Part shown: positions 38,372 to 49,400 of the stretch, in pieces
How the letters are laid out: every line of letters starts with the position of its first letter
How positions within the stretch are numbered: the first letter of the stretch is position 1
DNA from: Candidatus Poribacteria bacterium
GTDB taxonomy: Bacteria; Poribacteria; WGA-4E; WGA-3G
Direction: 5' to 3'
Assembly: GCA_022822085.1 (NCBI GenBank)
Contig: JAJECK010000074.1
Location: 1-64,000, forward strand
Length of the DNA: 64,000 nt
The notes under the pieces: generated by a model
The model's input: only the letters and a program-made list of their open reading frames with translations
Database searches by the model: none
What the model was told of the DNA's origin: nothing
Program-made: the position numbers and the translations under genes

Positions 38372-38406
38372 AAAGGGCACGACATAATCTGTCGTGCCCT
38401 TTTTTA
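38372..38406 (+). terminator. Rho-independent terminator
   Basis: A perfect 13-bp stem, AAAGGGCACGACA with TGTCGTGCCCTTT, around a TAATC loop, followed by a T-run. It ends the small membrane-protein transcript. Confidence 0.92.
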
Positions 38407-38440
38407 TTTAAGATAACTCAAGTTGCCACCTATTTGTTGA

Positions 38441-38475
38441 ATGCTCTTGTCCGAGGGGCTAACCCCGATTTATAC
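38441..38475 (-). repeat. GGGGTTAG palindromic repeat, copy 1
   Basis: Minus-strand reading gives ATCGGGGTTAGCCCCTCGG followed by ACAAGAG; the same core (ATCGGGGTTAGAACCCCCCGG, ACAAGAG) is found on the plus strand at 53971-54003. The ~500-bp gap 38405-38901 holds this repeat and otherwise only AT-rich DNA, including the presumed promoter of the shell gene; no ORF is credible. Confidence 0.6.
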
Positions 38476-38901
38476 CGTAAAATCTCCCAAATTAACGACT
38501 TGTGCTAAATAACTTATTGTACAATATTGTTTCACATAAGATTGTAGTGGATTGTCCATTCTAATATTGTAGACACAGCAGTAGGTTTAACTATAAGGAC
38601 CGCATTGGACAAAAGGATAACACAAAACATAAATTACTGAAAGAATAATGAATCTTCACAAAGTTTGTGTTATAACACATATCCATTTTCTAATCTTATA
38701 TTTTAGACAATAAAAAGAATGGCTATCTAATGACACTATAACATCACACAAAAACAAAAATTTGATTTGCAGAAAATAGACATTTATAGTATCATATAAA
38801 TATGCACATTTTATATATTATGAGGTACTGCTTCTACCATTAAGGTAAATCATCAGCAGTATCCTGCATTCTACTTTATAGACAGATAAGGAGCAAAAAA
38901 T

Positions 38902-39201
38902 ATGAGCAATGAAGCATTAGGAATGGTTGAAACACGTGGATTAGTCGGTGCGGTTGAAGCTGCCGACACGATGGTCAAAGCTGCAAACGTCAAATTGATC
39001 GGGAAAGAACAGGTAGGCGGTGGTTTTGTAACCGTCATGGTGCGTGGGGATGTCGGTGCAGTGCAAGCTGCCACAGATGCTGGTGCGGAAGCTGCCAAAG
39101 CAGTCGGTGAATTGGTATCTGTCCACGTCATTCCGCGTCCACATTCGGATGTTGAAACTATTCTCGCTGGTAAAGCTGCCGATTCCGATTCGGATGCGTA
39201 A
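38902..39201 (+). CDS. Bacterial microcompartment shell protein (BMC-H)
   Basis: A 99-residue single-BMC-domain protein of the PduA/EutM/CcmK family: [56 protein letters not shown] and [14 protein letters not shown] are all in place. Such proteins form the hexameric tiles of microcompartment shells. GGAG ahead of the ATG supports the start. The next gene on the strand is a CoA-acylating aldehyde dehydrogenase of the type housed in such shells. Other shell genes (BMC-P pentamers, BMC-T) are not in the window. Confidence 0.95.
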   Translation: MSNEALGMVETRGLVGAVEAADTMVKAANVKLIGKEQVGGGFVTVMVRGDVGAVQAATDAGAEAAKAVGELVSVHVIPRPHSDVETILAGKAADSDSDA

Positions 39202-39223
39202 ATCCATTGTTTGTGTTGGATAT

Positions 39224-39246
39224 GGCGCGATAATCGCAATCGCGCC
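39224..39246 (+). promoter_or_regulatory. Hairpin between shell and aldehyde dehydrogenase genes
   Basis: An 8-bp perfect stem, GGCGCGAT with ATCGCGCC, around a seven-base loop, lying 23 bp past the shell stop codon. No T-run follows, so it is more likely an mRNA-stability or processing element, or a dispersed palindrome, than a terminator. Confidence 0.4.
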
Positions 39247-39412
39247 TACGGGGAACGTAAAACCAACGGACCAATTGAATTTTCCACTTTAGGACATCCC
39301 GCCGGCACATAGAACTCACCAAATCATCAAACAACTTTGGTGATGCTTGGTTTTAAACCTGTATCCGTGTTATTATCGATAGGCATGCATACTTGAGATA
39401 TTGGAGGTCTGA

Positions 39413-40837
39413 ATGGCACAAATTGATGAGAAACAGATAGAACAAATTGTTTCACAAGTCTTAACATCGTTGCAGAAGGATGGGACGGTTACGGCTCCTC
39501 CTGTAACAACCGGAACCAGTTCTTCTCGGTCAGGTGTTTTCGCATCTGTTGAGGAGGCTATCAGCGCAGCAAAAACAGCACAAGAAGCACTCATCAAGCT
39601 TGGAGTTGCCAAAAGACGTGAAATCGTTGAAGCAATAAAACAGGTTTCTCTTGAAAATGCAAAACGCCTTGCAGAATTAGCAGTTCAAGAGACAAAAATG
39701 GGCAACCCAGAACATAAAATAATGAAAAATGAAGGGGCTGTCAACCTGTCACCCGGCGTAGAAGACCTTGTATCAGAGTCTATGTCCGGTGATGATGGCA
39801 CGTTATTGATAGAATATGTTCCGTTTGGTGTGATCAATTCAATTACTCCCACCACAAATCCCACCTCCACAGTGATTAACCATGCGATCATCATGGTTTC
39901 TGCTGGCAACGCTGTCGTGTTCAGTCCACACCCGAACGCAAGCGAATGCACAGAGGAGACAATGCATGTCATCAACGATGCAATTGTGAAAGCAGGTGGA
40001 CCAGCGAACCTTCTTACATCCGTTGCCAATGCTACGTTACGGACAGCAAAACAGATTATGGATCACTCTGATATAGCGATGGTCGTTGCAACGGGTGGTG
40101 CAAGTGTTGTGCGAGCAGCATTGACAAGTGGCAAAAAGGCAATCGCAGCTGGACCAGGAAATCCACCCGCTATTATTGACGAAACCGCTAATATTCCAAA
40201 TGCTGCCAGACATGTGATCGCAGGAACCAGCTTTGACAATAACCTGCTCTGTATTGGAGAAAAAGCACTCTTTGTCGTTGAATCTGTTGCAAATGAGACG
40301 ATACAACAACTAACGCAGAACGGTGGACATCTGCTTGATGCCAGTCAACGAGAAGCACTTGAGGCGGTTGTTACAGAGAACGGAGAATCCAATAAGGAAT
40401 ATATCGGTAAAGATGCGAAAGTTATTCTTGAAGCAGCAGGAATCACAGCACCTGCTCAAACGGTCGCTATCGTAGTGGAAGTGCCAGCAGACCACAATTT
40501 TGTAATCAGCGAATACCTGATGCCTATTTTGCCTGTGGTTAGAGTTCGTGATTTTGACGAGGCACTGAAAGGTGCACTTGCTGCAGATGGCGGTAGAGGG
40601 CACACCGCGATGCTCCACACAAACAACACAAAACGGACCACACAATTCTACAAGGAGATGAATTGTTCCGTTGTTGTTGTCAATGCCCCATCTTACGCAT
40701 GTTGTGGATTGGAAGGTGAAGGCTTTTTAGCGATGACTATTGCCGGTCCCACCGGTGAAGGATATACCCGCCCCCGCACATTTACACGTCAAAGACGCTT
40801 AACATTAGCAAACGACCTATCTGCACATACACTGTGA
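39413..40837 (+). CDS. Microcompartment CoA-acylating aldehyde dehydrogenase (EutE/PduP family)
   Basis: A 474-residue enzyme that oxidises an aldehyde to acyl-CoA. The N-terminus (QIDEKQIEQIVSQVLTSLQK) is the amphipathic helix that targets cargo into shells, followed by a TAPPVTTGTS linker. The dehydrogenase body shows SITPTTNPTSTVINHAI, VVATGGASVVRAALTSGK, AAGPGNPPAIID and the catalytic Cys in SFDNNLLCIGEKALF. Length and motifs fit EutE/PduP. The shell gene lies 211 bp upstream and a terminator follows. The substrate aldehyde cannot be told; in related phyla it is lactaldehyde or propionaldehyde from fucose/rhamnose. Confidence 0.93.
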   Translation: MAQIDEKQIEQIVSQVLTSLQKDGTVTAPPVTTGTSSSRSGVFASVEEAISAAKTAQEALIKLGVAKRREIVEAIKQVSLENAKRLAELAVQETKMGNPEHKIMKNEGAVNLSPGVEDLVSESMSGDDGTLLIEYVPFGVINSITPTTNPTSTVINHAIIMVSAGNAVVFSPHPNASECTEETMHVINDAIVKAGGPANLLTSVANATLRTAKQIMDHSDIAMVVATGGASVVRAALTSGKKAIAAGPGNPPAIIDETANIPNAARHVIAGTSFDNNLLCIGEKALFVVESVANETIQQLTQNGGHLLDASQREALEAVVTENGESNKEYIGKDAKVILEAAGITAPAQTVAIVVEVPADHNFVISEYLMPILPVVRVRDFDEALKGALAADGGRGHTAMLHTNNTKRTTQFYKEMNCSVVVVNAPSYACCGLEGEGFLAMTIAGPTGEGYTRPRTFTRQRRLTLANDLSAHTL

Positions 40838-40896
40838 AAAAACCGATAATATACGATCGGTTCGTATCGTCCTATTCATCATAGTGAAATATCTGT

Positions 40897-40920
40897 GGCG
40901 GAGTTTACTCCGCCTTTTTT
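40897..40920 (+). terminator. Rho-independent terminator after the aldehyde dehydrogenase
   Basis: A perfect GGCGGAG/CTCCGCC stem with a TTTA loop and six T's. Confidence 0.93.
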
Positions 40921-40971
40921 GTGTAATCTTATATAAAATGACACGTTTTATAAGGATATATATTCCGATAA

Positions 40972-42998
<2,027 letters not shown>

Positions 42999-42999
<1 letters not shown>

Positions 43000-43310
43000 T
43001 GACTTTAACCAAAGAGAAAATCACAGAGATTTTATTGGATAAATCGGAACATCTTGCATCAGAATACGGTGTTAAGAGGATTGGTTTGTTTGGGTCTTAT
43101 GCAAAAGGAACATCTGTCAAACCAACAAGCGATGTTGATATTGTCGTTGAATTTGACCGGCCCATAGGTTTCAAGTTCATGGAGCTTGCGGACTACCTTG
43201 AAGAAATTCTTGGGAAACCGGTAGATCTTCTCACTGAAAGTGCCATTCAAAGTATTCGATACCCACATATTGCTCAGTCAATTAGAGAGAGCATTATCTA
43301 TGTCAATTAG
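42999..43310 (+). CDS. MntA-type nucleotidyltransferase antitoxin
   Basis: A 103-residue minimal nucleotidyltransferase with the intact GSX10DXD site, GLFGSYAKGTSVKPTSDVDI, near residues 30-50. MntA proteins AMPylate the partner HEPN toxin and so neutralise it (type VII toxin-antitoxin). The gene overlaps the ligA stop by one base and the HEPN gene by 11 bases, so all three are translationally coupled. Confidence 0.9.
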
Positions 43311-43659
43311 AACGAATGTAGAATTCTTAAGTGATATCCAAGAGTCAGTGTATCGCATTAGTGTTTATATAGCTGACATGACATTTGAACTATTTCAGGT
43401 AGATACGAAAACACAGGATGCTGTAATTCGCAATTTAGAAGTCATTGGTGAAGCTACTAAGAATCTCCCTATGGAATTTCGTGCTGAATACACAAACGTC
43501 CCTTGGAAAAACATGGCTGGAGTCAGAGACAGGCTTATTCATCATTATTTTGGTGTGGATCTTGAAATTGTATGGAATATTATAACAACAGAATTGCCTG
43601 ATGTCGCTACGCAAATTGAGATAATTCTTAACAATGAGGCCGTTTCAGATCAGACTTGA
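43300..43659 (+). CDS. HepT-type HEPN RNase toxin
   Basis: A 119-residue HEPN/DUF86 protein. I start at the ATG at 43300, inside the end of mntA (TATGTCAATTAG); the frame opens 20 codons earlier. The family pattern is clear: YIADMTFELFQVDTKTQDAV, NLEVIGEATKNLP and VRDRLIHHYFGVD, in which RDRLIH plus HY form the RX4HXY RNase and AMPylation motif. With MntA it makes a complete type VII toxin-antitoxin module, unlike the dead homologue at 10783. Confidence 0.9.
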   Translation: MSIRTNVEFLSDIQESVYRISVYIADMTFELFQVDTKTQDAVIRNLEVIGEATKNLPMEFRAEYTNVPWKNMAGVRDRLIHHYFGVDLEIVWNIITTELPDVATQIEIILNNEAVSDQT

Positions 43660-43718
43660 AGTAAAGTTTGCTTTAGATACTATACAGATATTTTTTCGGG
43701 TAAGGGACTTCCAATAAT

Positions 43719-43869
43719 TTATCTGAATGTAGGTGAAGGTGCGGGTTCAAAATATGATAAAGCGGTTGAATTAGGCGTGCAGATTTTAAATGCAGAAACC
43801 TTCTTTGAACATTTGGGACAGAGCTGATTGCTCAGTCAATTAGAGAGATCATCATCTATGTCCAATAGT
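43719..43869 (+). pseudogene. Duplicated scar: ligA 3' end joined to mntA 3' end
   Basis: Positions 43719-43827 repeat the last ~108 bases of ligA ([17 protein letters not shown], ending FFEHLGQS and TGA) with few changes. They are followed immediately by the last ~42 bases of mntA (IAQSIREIIIYVQ and stop). The intervening mntA body is missing. The arrangement is what remains if a ligA-mntA segment was duplicated and the second copy suffered an internal deletion. It has no start codon. Confidence 0.85.
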
Positions 43870-43886
43870 TTGGAGCAGACAACACA

Positions 43887-44825
43887 ATGAACATCATTGA
43901 TCAACGGCTTTTTAAAGACGACACTCTGAAGAATAAGCAAATTACTACGGACACGGTTGGAGATGGCAAACTTATTGAAGGTGACACTATAAATGCCCTG
44001 ACTAAGATAGATGATGATGTTGTCAATGTAGGTGTTACATCTCCACCATATAATAAGCAAGAGAAGCATAAAGGTTGGCTCGTGAAAAATGTGGTGTATG
44101 ATGTCTATAAAGATGCCCTACCTGAACCTGAGTATCAACAGAATCAAGTAAATGTACTGGATGAGATTTACCGGACAACAGTGCCGGGGGGTTCGTTTTT
44201 CTACAACCACAAAATAAGGTGGAATAGAGGTAACATGTATCATCCAATGGACTGGTTACGTAAAACGAAGTGGACAGTCAAACAGGAGATTGTTTGGGAC
44301 AGGATGATAGCAGGAAATATAAGAGGTTGGCGTTTTTGGCAAGTGGAGGAGCGGATTTATTGGTTGTATAAACCTATAGGCGATAAATTAATTGGTAAAG
44401 AATTGAGGTCATGTGATGCGAAATTGACATCTATATGGCGCGGCGTGCCTGAAGATGGTAGAAAGAATCCACATCCTGCGCCGTTTCCGATCTGGTTGCC
44501 GGCACGAGTGATTATTTCAATCTTGGAGCCAGACACACAAGGGACTGTGTTAGATCCTTACATCGGTAGTGGTACAACTGCTGTTGCGGCAAAACTTTTA
44601 GGACATAAATATATTGGCATTGACAGAAGTGATGCCTATTTAGAAATGGCAACTGACAGATTGGATAATGCTCAAGCGGAAATGTCTAAAATACGAGAGG
44701 AACAAGGACTGCATCATGTGCAAGGGTCGTTTAAGGACCGTAAAACTAAGGGAAAGCATGTTGGTAAATATCGTAACACAGATGACGAAACAAATATAAT
44801 ACAACCTTCTCTCCTTGAACGCTAG
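43887..44825 (+). CDS. Orphan DNA methyltransferase, beta class (N4-cytosine or N6-adenine)
   Basis: A 312-residue amino-methyltransferase. The catalytic motif IV, TSPPYN, lies near residue 52, and the AdoMet-binding motif comes late (LDPYIGSGTTAVAA, GHKYIGID, residues ~225-250), an order typical of the beta class. The GKNPHPAPF-like KNPHPAPFPIWL is another family feature. No restriction endonuclease gene is near. GGAG lies 11 bases before the ATG. It follows the ligA/mntA scar and converges on the ImmA/IrrE gene. Confidence 0.88.
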   Translation: MNIIDQRLFKDDTLKNKQITTDTVGDGKLIEGDTINALTKIDDDVVNVGVTSPPYNKQEKHKGWLVKNVVYDVYKDALPEPEYQQNQVNVLDEIYRTTVPGGSFFYNHKIRWNRGNMYHPMDWLRKTKWTVKQEIVWDRMIAGNIRGWRFWQVEERIYWLYKPIGDKLIGKELRSCDAKLTSIWRGVPEDGRKNPHPAPFPIWLPARVIISILEPDTQGTVLDPYIGSGTTAVAAKLLGHKYIGIDRSDAYLEMATDRLDNAQAEMSKIREEQGLHHVQGSFKDRKTKGKHVGKYRNTDDETNIIQPSLLER

Positions 44826-44835
44826 CTATTGTATA

Positions 44836-45693
44836 TTAGGGAAGGTGGAGGAAGGTTATCACCTGATTTGTGCGCGGAATTCGACGTGAATGTTCAATAA
44901 TCCTATAGTCAGTCTCCTTATTCAACTGTTGATTTTTCGGTTTGCACCAGTAATTTAACGGCACATCATCCAGGACTTCGCTAACCCGTGATCCATTAGA
45001 GCATCGGGATGCTAACGCATCTGGATGCAGCGGTTTTCCGCTAACGAGGTAACAATATTCGTTTTCACGAAATCCGTTTGAATACGCGAAGTATCGGATA
45101 ATCCCATTCTCAGAAAACACAATAGCACAAACAAGGTCGGATAACCTTGTATAATGAATTGCTGTGCTTGTCAAAGATGTGCCGTATTGAGTGGCGAGTT
45201 CGGCAATCGCTGGCAACCCCACTTGTTGCAGCGAGGCGGCATCAGTCAAAAAGATTGGACTCGGCATCAGCAATTCAACTGCGAATCGGTTTGCTCGTTG
45301 TTCACTCAATAGATAAGCTTGTTTCTGTAATCGCCCTTCTTCCGTGTCGCATTCTTGTGTCGTAGCACTCATAGCGTTTAATCGCTCATCCAATGAGCAG
45401 GAACGCGCGGTATCCCGTTCTAACAGATAATGTCCGATTTCATGGGCAATCGTAAAGTTCTGTCGGGTTTCTAAACGGATCCGCGTATTGACGAGAATAC
45501 CCCATGCATTCCCAACCTGCATCAGGATTCCATCACAAGTTTCGGGTAGTTCGCGTTCCCAAAGCACAATACCGAGTTCTGCTGCGATTTGTCTTGGATT
45601 TATCGGAAAATCTTGAATGCTAAGATCGCGAAGGATGCCCCACGCTTTTGCTGCGGGGCTGCCCTTCGCATATCGTAAACGACTATTCAGCAT
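44836..45693 (-). CDS. ImmA/IrrE-family metallopeptidase
   Basis: About 285 residues with the zinc site HEIGHYLLE near residue 85 and the downstream ANRFAVELLMPSPIF segment of COG2856 proteins. These peptidases cleave a cognate XRE repressor to switch on mobile-element or stress genes; such a repressor is encoded directly upstream. I start at the ATG at 45693 (AAGG eight bases before it, 10 bp after the repressor stop); the frame is open to 45750, which would overlap the repressor gene without a ribosome site. Confidence 0.88.
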   Translation of the reverse strand: MLNSRLRYAKGSPAAKAWGILRDLSIQDFPINPRQIAAELGIVLWERELPETCDGILMQVGNAWGILVNTRIRLETRQNFTIAHEIGHYLLERDTARSCSLDERLNAMSATTQECDTEEGRLQKQAYLLSEQRANRFAVELLMPSPIFLTDAASLQQVGLPAIAELATQYGTSLTSTAIHYTRLSDLVCAIVFSENGIIRYFAYSNGFRENEYCYLVSGKPLHPDALASRCSNGSRVSEVLDDVPLNYWCKPKNQQLNKETDYRIIEHSRRIPRTNQVITFLHLP

Positions 45694-45703
45694 CCGCGGA
45701 ACC

Positions 45704-46045
45704 TTAATCTGACGATTCCGATTGGGATTTGAGGAATTTATAAAATTCATAGAGCGTTTCTTTATCTCTTTCTCTGAAATCCATCATCCCTCTAAACATT
45801 ACATTGAGTCTTGGATCAGCCATAAGGTCTTCATAACCGCGTTCTTTTTTACCAAGTAGATAGTCTGTTGTTACCTTCAAGGCATCAGACAAACTGGAGA
45901 GTGTATTAAAAGAGGGTTTGCGAGTTCCTGACTCAAATTGTGATATTGCTGCGGGGGTTAAATTTGCTTCTTTCGCCAATTCAGTTTGCGTCATTTTTAG
46001 TTCACGGCGACGTTCCTTTATTCGTGAAATAACTTCATCACTCAT
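45704..46045 (-). CDS. XRE-family HTH repressor
   Basis: A 113-residue regulator starting at the ATG at 46045, with AAGGAA upstream; the open frame reaches further to 46168 but lacks a ribosome site there. The Cro/CI helix-turn-helix is RRRELKMTQTELAKEANLTP, followed by AISQFESGTRKPSFNTL; YLLGKKERG ends the domain. Paired with the ImmA/IrrE peptidase downstream, it is the likely cleavage target. Promoter elements are in the gap to its right. Confidence 0.9.
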   Translation of the reverse strand: MSDEVISRIKERRRELKMTQTELAKEANLTPAAISQFESGTRKPSFNTLSSLSDALKVTTDYLLGKKERGYEDLMADPRLNVMFRGMMDFRERDKETLYEFYKFLKSQSESSD

Positions 46046-46220
46046 TGTTTTATTCCTTTCATTATAGATAATAAGATAGCATATTTTAGAAAACTCTGAT
46101 ATTAATAAAATGCTTAACACTTCAACAAAGTATCTTATACATTGAAATCGTGAAATATAGTTTAACATAAGATTTAATTAAATGCAAACTTTTTATTACA
46201 TTTTTTGATGATGTTGGTAA

Positions 46221-46382
46221 AAAAATGGAAAATCCAAATCAACGGGACCAATGCCATTGGACGAGTACGCGTGTAGTTTCGCCATGATTCCTCGTCCGGT
46301 ATTTGCGGGGGTTGGAAACCCTTTCTACAATGGTGAATCGCGACAATTGAATGATGCTGGGAAGAATCCCAATTTTTATTGA
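46221..46382 (+). pseudogene. Probable TnpB C-terminal relic of an IS200/IS605-type element
   Basis: An open stretch with no start, reading GKSKSTGPMPLDEY, PRPVFAGVGNPFYNGESRQL and NDAGKNPNFY to a stop at 46380. The GNP-Y-GES-QLNDAGKNP pattern, with GGGAAGAATCCC near the 3' end, resembles what I remember of TnpB C-termini and the overlapping omegaRNA of IS605-type elements. This is an impression, not a proven match. It occupies the gap 46046-46440, which otherwise holds only the promoter below. Confidence 0.4.
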
Positions 46383-46407
46383 CAATAATTTGTAAATCTG
46401 TTACACT
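46379..46407 (+). promoter_or_regulatory. Sigma70-type promoter for the giant permease gene
   Basis: TTGACA at 46379-46384, a 17-bp spacer and TACACT at 46402-46407; transcription would start near 46414, 27 bp before the ATG. The -35 box overlaps the stop codon of the putative TnpB relic, so the element's end may supply the promoter. Confidence 0.6.
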
Positions 46408-46440
46408 AAAACAAGCGAAATCAACTATTTGAGGATATAT

Positions 46441-49400
46441 ATGAGGAACTGGATTTATATTGGACTACTATTATTAGTTTTTTGCGGAAACATACCAGTT
46501 AGTGACGCAGCAGATGGCGAGAAAAAGTTAGGATTATCAGAAGCAGCAATTCAGATCAGGGATGAAGTCTCTATTCGCAACATTCGGAAAGACCTCGCAC
46601 GTTTATCGAGTTTAGAAACTCGCGTTACAGGTTATCCGCAAGCAGCAAACGGCAGTAAATATATTTTTGACCGTTTCGTTGAAATGGGATTAAAGAATGT
46701 TGAGAGTCGTGAATTTACTGTCACAGTCCCTATAGACTACGGCAATAGTGCAATTGAAATCTTATCTTCTGATGGCAATGTGCTGCAGTCATTTCCACTC
46801 AAGTCGTTGTGGCCCAATCTCGTTCGTACATCTCTCCTTGCCGATGGGATCAAACACACTGTTGCGGCGGGTGAAACGCTTGAAATAATTGCAGAAAACT
46901 ATGCTGTCTCCCTGACAGACATTAGGACAAACCCTCATAACCAATTCCTACCGTCGCCTATTGTAGAAGGCAACACAGTTTTCATTCCAACGGGTGGTCT
47001 TACCGGTCCCTTGCTTTACGGTGATGATGCTCAGCTTGCGGATTTCAATGGAAGTAACGTTGGTGGGTTTTGGTATAAACTCCAAGAGGGTGATACCCTT
47101 GTCTCACTTGCAAGACGTTTCCGTGTGACTCAAGCGAGTATAACCGATGATGTACTCAATGGACATCTTCAAAAAGCCTCTGATGGTATTGACAACGATG
47201 AAGATGGTATTATTGACGAGTATGGCGAAATCCCACTGCTATCAGAAATTCTTGGTTGGGTAACAGACGGCATTGATAACAATGCGGACAGTTGGACAGA
47301 TGAAATTCCTGGCGATGACTCTGATGGTATTGATAACAACAAAGACGGGCAAATTGACGAAACTGGCGAATTTATAGCAGCAAGCGAATCCCATATATTT
47401 ATTCCAAAGGGTGCTATTATTCTCGCTGAGTTTAACTCTGGTACACGGTGGATAAACGCTGCGATGTTGGGTGCGTCCGCTGTTATTTTCATTGAACCTG
47501 AAACGACGATACGTGGTGAAGCAGAAAACAAGTTCCTCACCGTTCCCGCAAATATACCAAGATTTTGGATCTCAAAAACCGATGCGGTGCAATTGAAAGA
47601 AATCCTTGCTGCAGGCGCGGAAGTCAATGTACGTCTACGTGGCAAAATGAAATGGGAACGGCGCGTCGGACAAAACATTCGCGGATTTTTGGAAGGTGGC
47701 GATCCAGTTCTACGCGATGAATTAGTTGTCCTCACTGCATATTATGATGCTATGTCTGTGGTGCCAGCAATCGCACCCGGTGCTGATCCAACCTGTGGCA
47801 TTGCTGTGATGATGGAACTTGTGCGATTATTCGGGCAACCGCAATATCGTCCCGGACGTTCTGTGCTATTTGTCGCTGTTGACGCACATTTCCAAGGTTT
47901 AGCGGGTATGCGTGCTTTTATGGAAGGTATTGGACAGGATATTGTCGGGTCTGCAACCGATTCACCGGGAACACCTACACTTCAAGGGCTAAGGCGAGGA
48001 TTGTCAACGGATATAATTGAGTTTGAAGAATTAGGTCGTAAACTTTTGCTCTCAATTGACCGCACTGTTTTGGTGGACCTTGATGCGGATTTCTATCATG
48101 GAGTGCATGGCATCAAGGATGACCTTGATTCACTATCAACAACACTTGAAGGACTTTCTACTACCCGAGCGCAGATTGATGTGCTGCATAGAGCACAGCG
48201 TGATTTCTCTGAGCGGCAGAAAAAAGATGCTGAACGAAATAGAAAACGTGAAAAACAGGGTTTCACAGAGGAAGAGAAATCAAGACTTAACGCTAATCTC
48301 GTCCGTTTTGAAAAGGAAGCACTGCAAACAACACACTTTCTCCGACAGATTGTTAGCAAACTTGGACAGATACGGGCATCCGCATTAGTAACAAGCAAGA
48401 AGGCACAACAAGAACTGATAGAAGATATTGCCCTACCGATTGCACGTTTGGACACATGGGCTGTTGATAGATTAATACGCGAACTTGACACCAACGAAAT
48501 AGGTGGTAAATACGGCACACACCCGAATTATTCCTACCTATTGCCTGTAAAAAATGGTTCCGATTATCAAGTCCCAACCCCCGATGATCTACCTTCAGAA
48601 TTGAACGCTGATATAGAGAGATTGAACAGGACCTTAGCGAACTGGGAGATGAGTGACACGCGGAAGTTCGCTTTGATGTGGACACCTGATAAGATACTTG
48701 ATCGGCATTTAGACCTGCCGACTCTCAGAAAAGCACGAGATGCACGAAAAACCCTCGCAAATACAACTGAAACCAAGGAAGAAATAATCTCCCGAGAGCG
48801 TGTATTACTCCAAAAAGTTCAAGAAAACATCAAGGATAATACGCTCACTGAAAATCAGATTAAAGATGCTATCACGAAATTAGGTAGTGACCGCTTACAC
48901 GATTTGCCTTCCGACATACAAACCCAATATCTTACAGTTTCAACACAGGAACGTATAGATACAATAAATTCGCAGCTACGTCAGCGTTTAACAGAAGCAG
49001 AGGCAGCAGAAGCCATAACTAAAAGTGAAGACGGTCTAATTAAAGATTTGGGACGTGATAAGCAAGGGATATTTGAAATAGCACTACGGAATGCGCGTTT
49101 AGAACAGGACCGCATTCAATATCTATTAGAAACACACGACACCCTTACCCGTGAATATCTGGATGAGGAGGTGTTGATCTTACAAAGTTATTTGTCAAGT
49201 GAAGAATTAGAACAGGCAAAAGACGCACGAAAACGGACTGCGGCATATCTGACTGAAGCACAAATACTTCAAGCGGTTAAACTAAACGCAGCTGCTGATG
49301 TCATCGCTCTTGGCAATCTCACCGAAAAACTTCCTACACTAACGTCGGATTTAGACGCACAAACTAAGGAACTCCTCCGAGATAACATGCTCACCTTACG

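Noticed and set aside
46250..46380. Possible tRNA or structured RNA gene
   Set aside because: No cloverleaf or T-loop consensus; the reading-frame similarity to TnpB C-termini explains the sequence better.
47169..47735. 188-codon minus-strand open frame
   Set aside because: Antisense to the LysM and calcium-loop region of the giant permease; composition is a mirror of that repeat.
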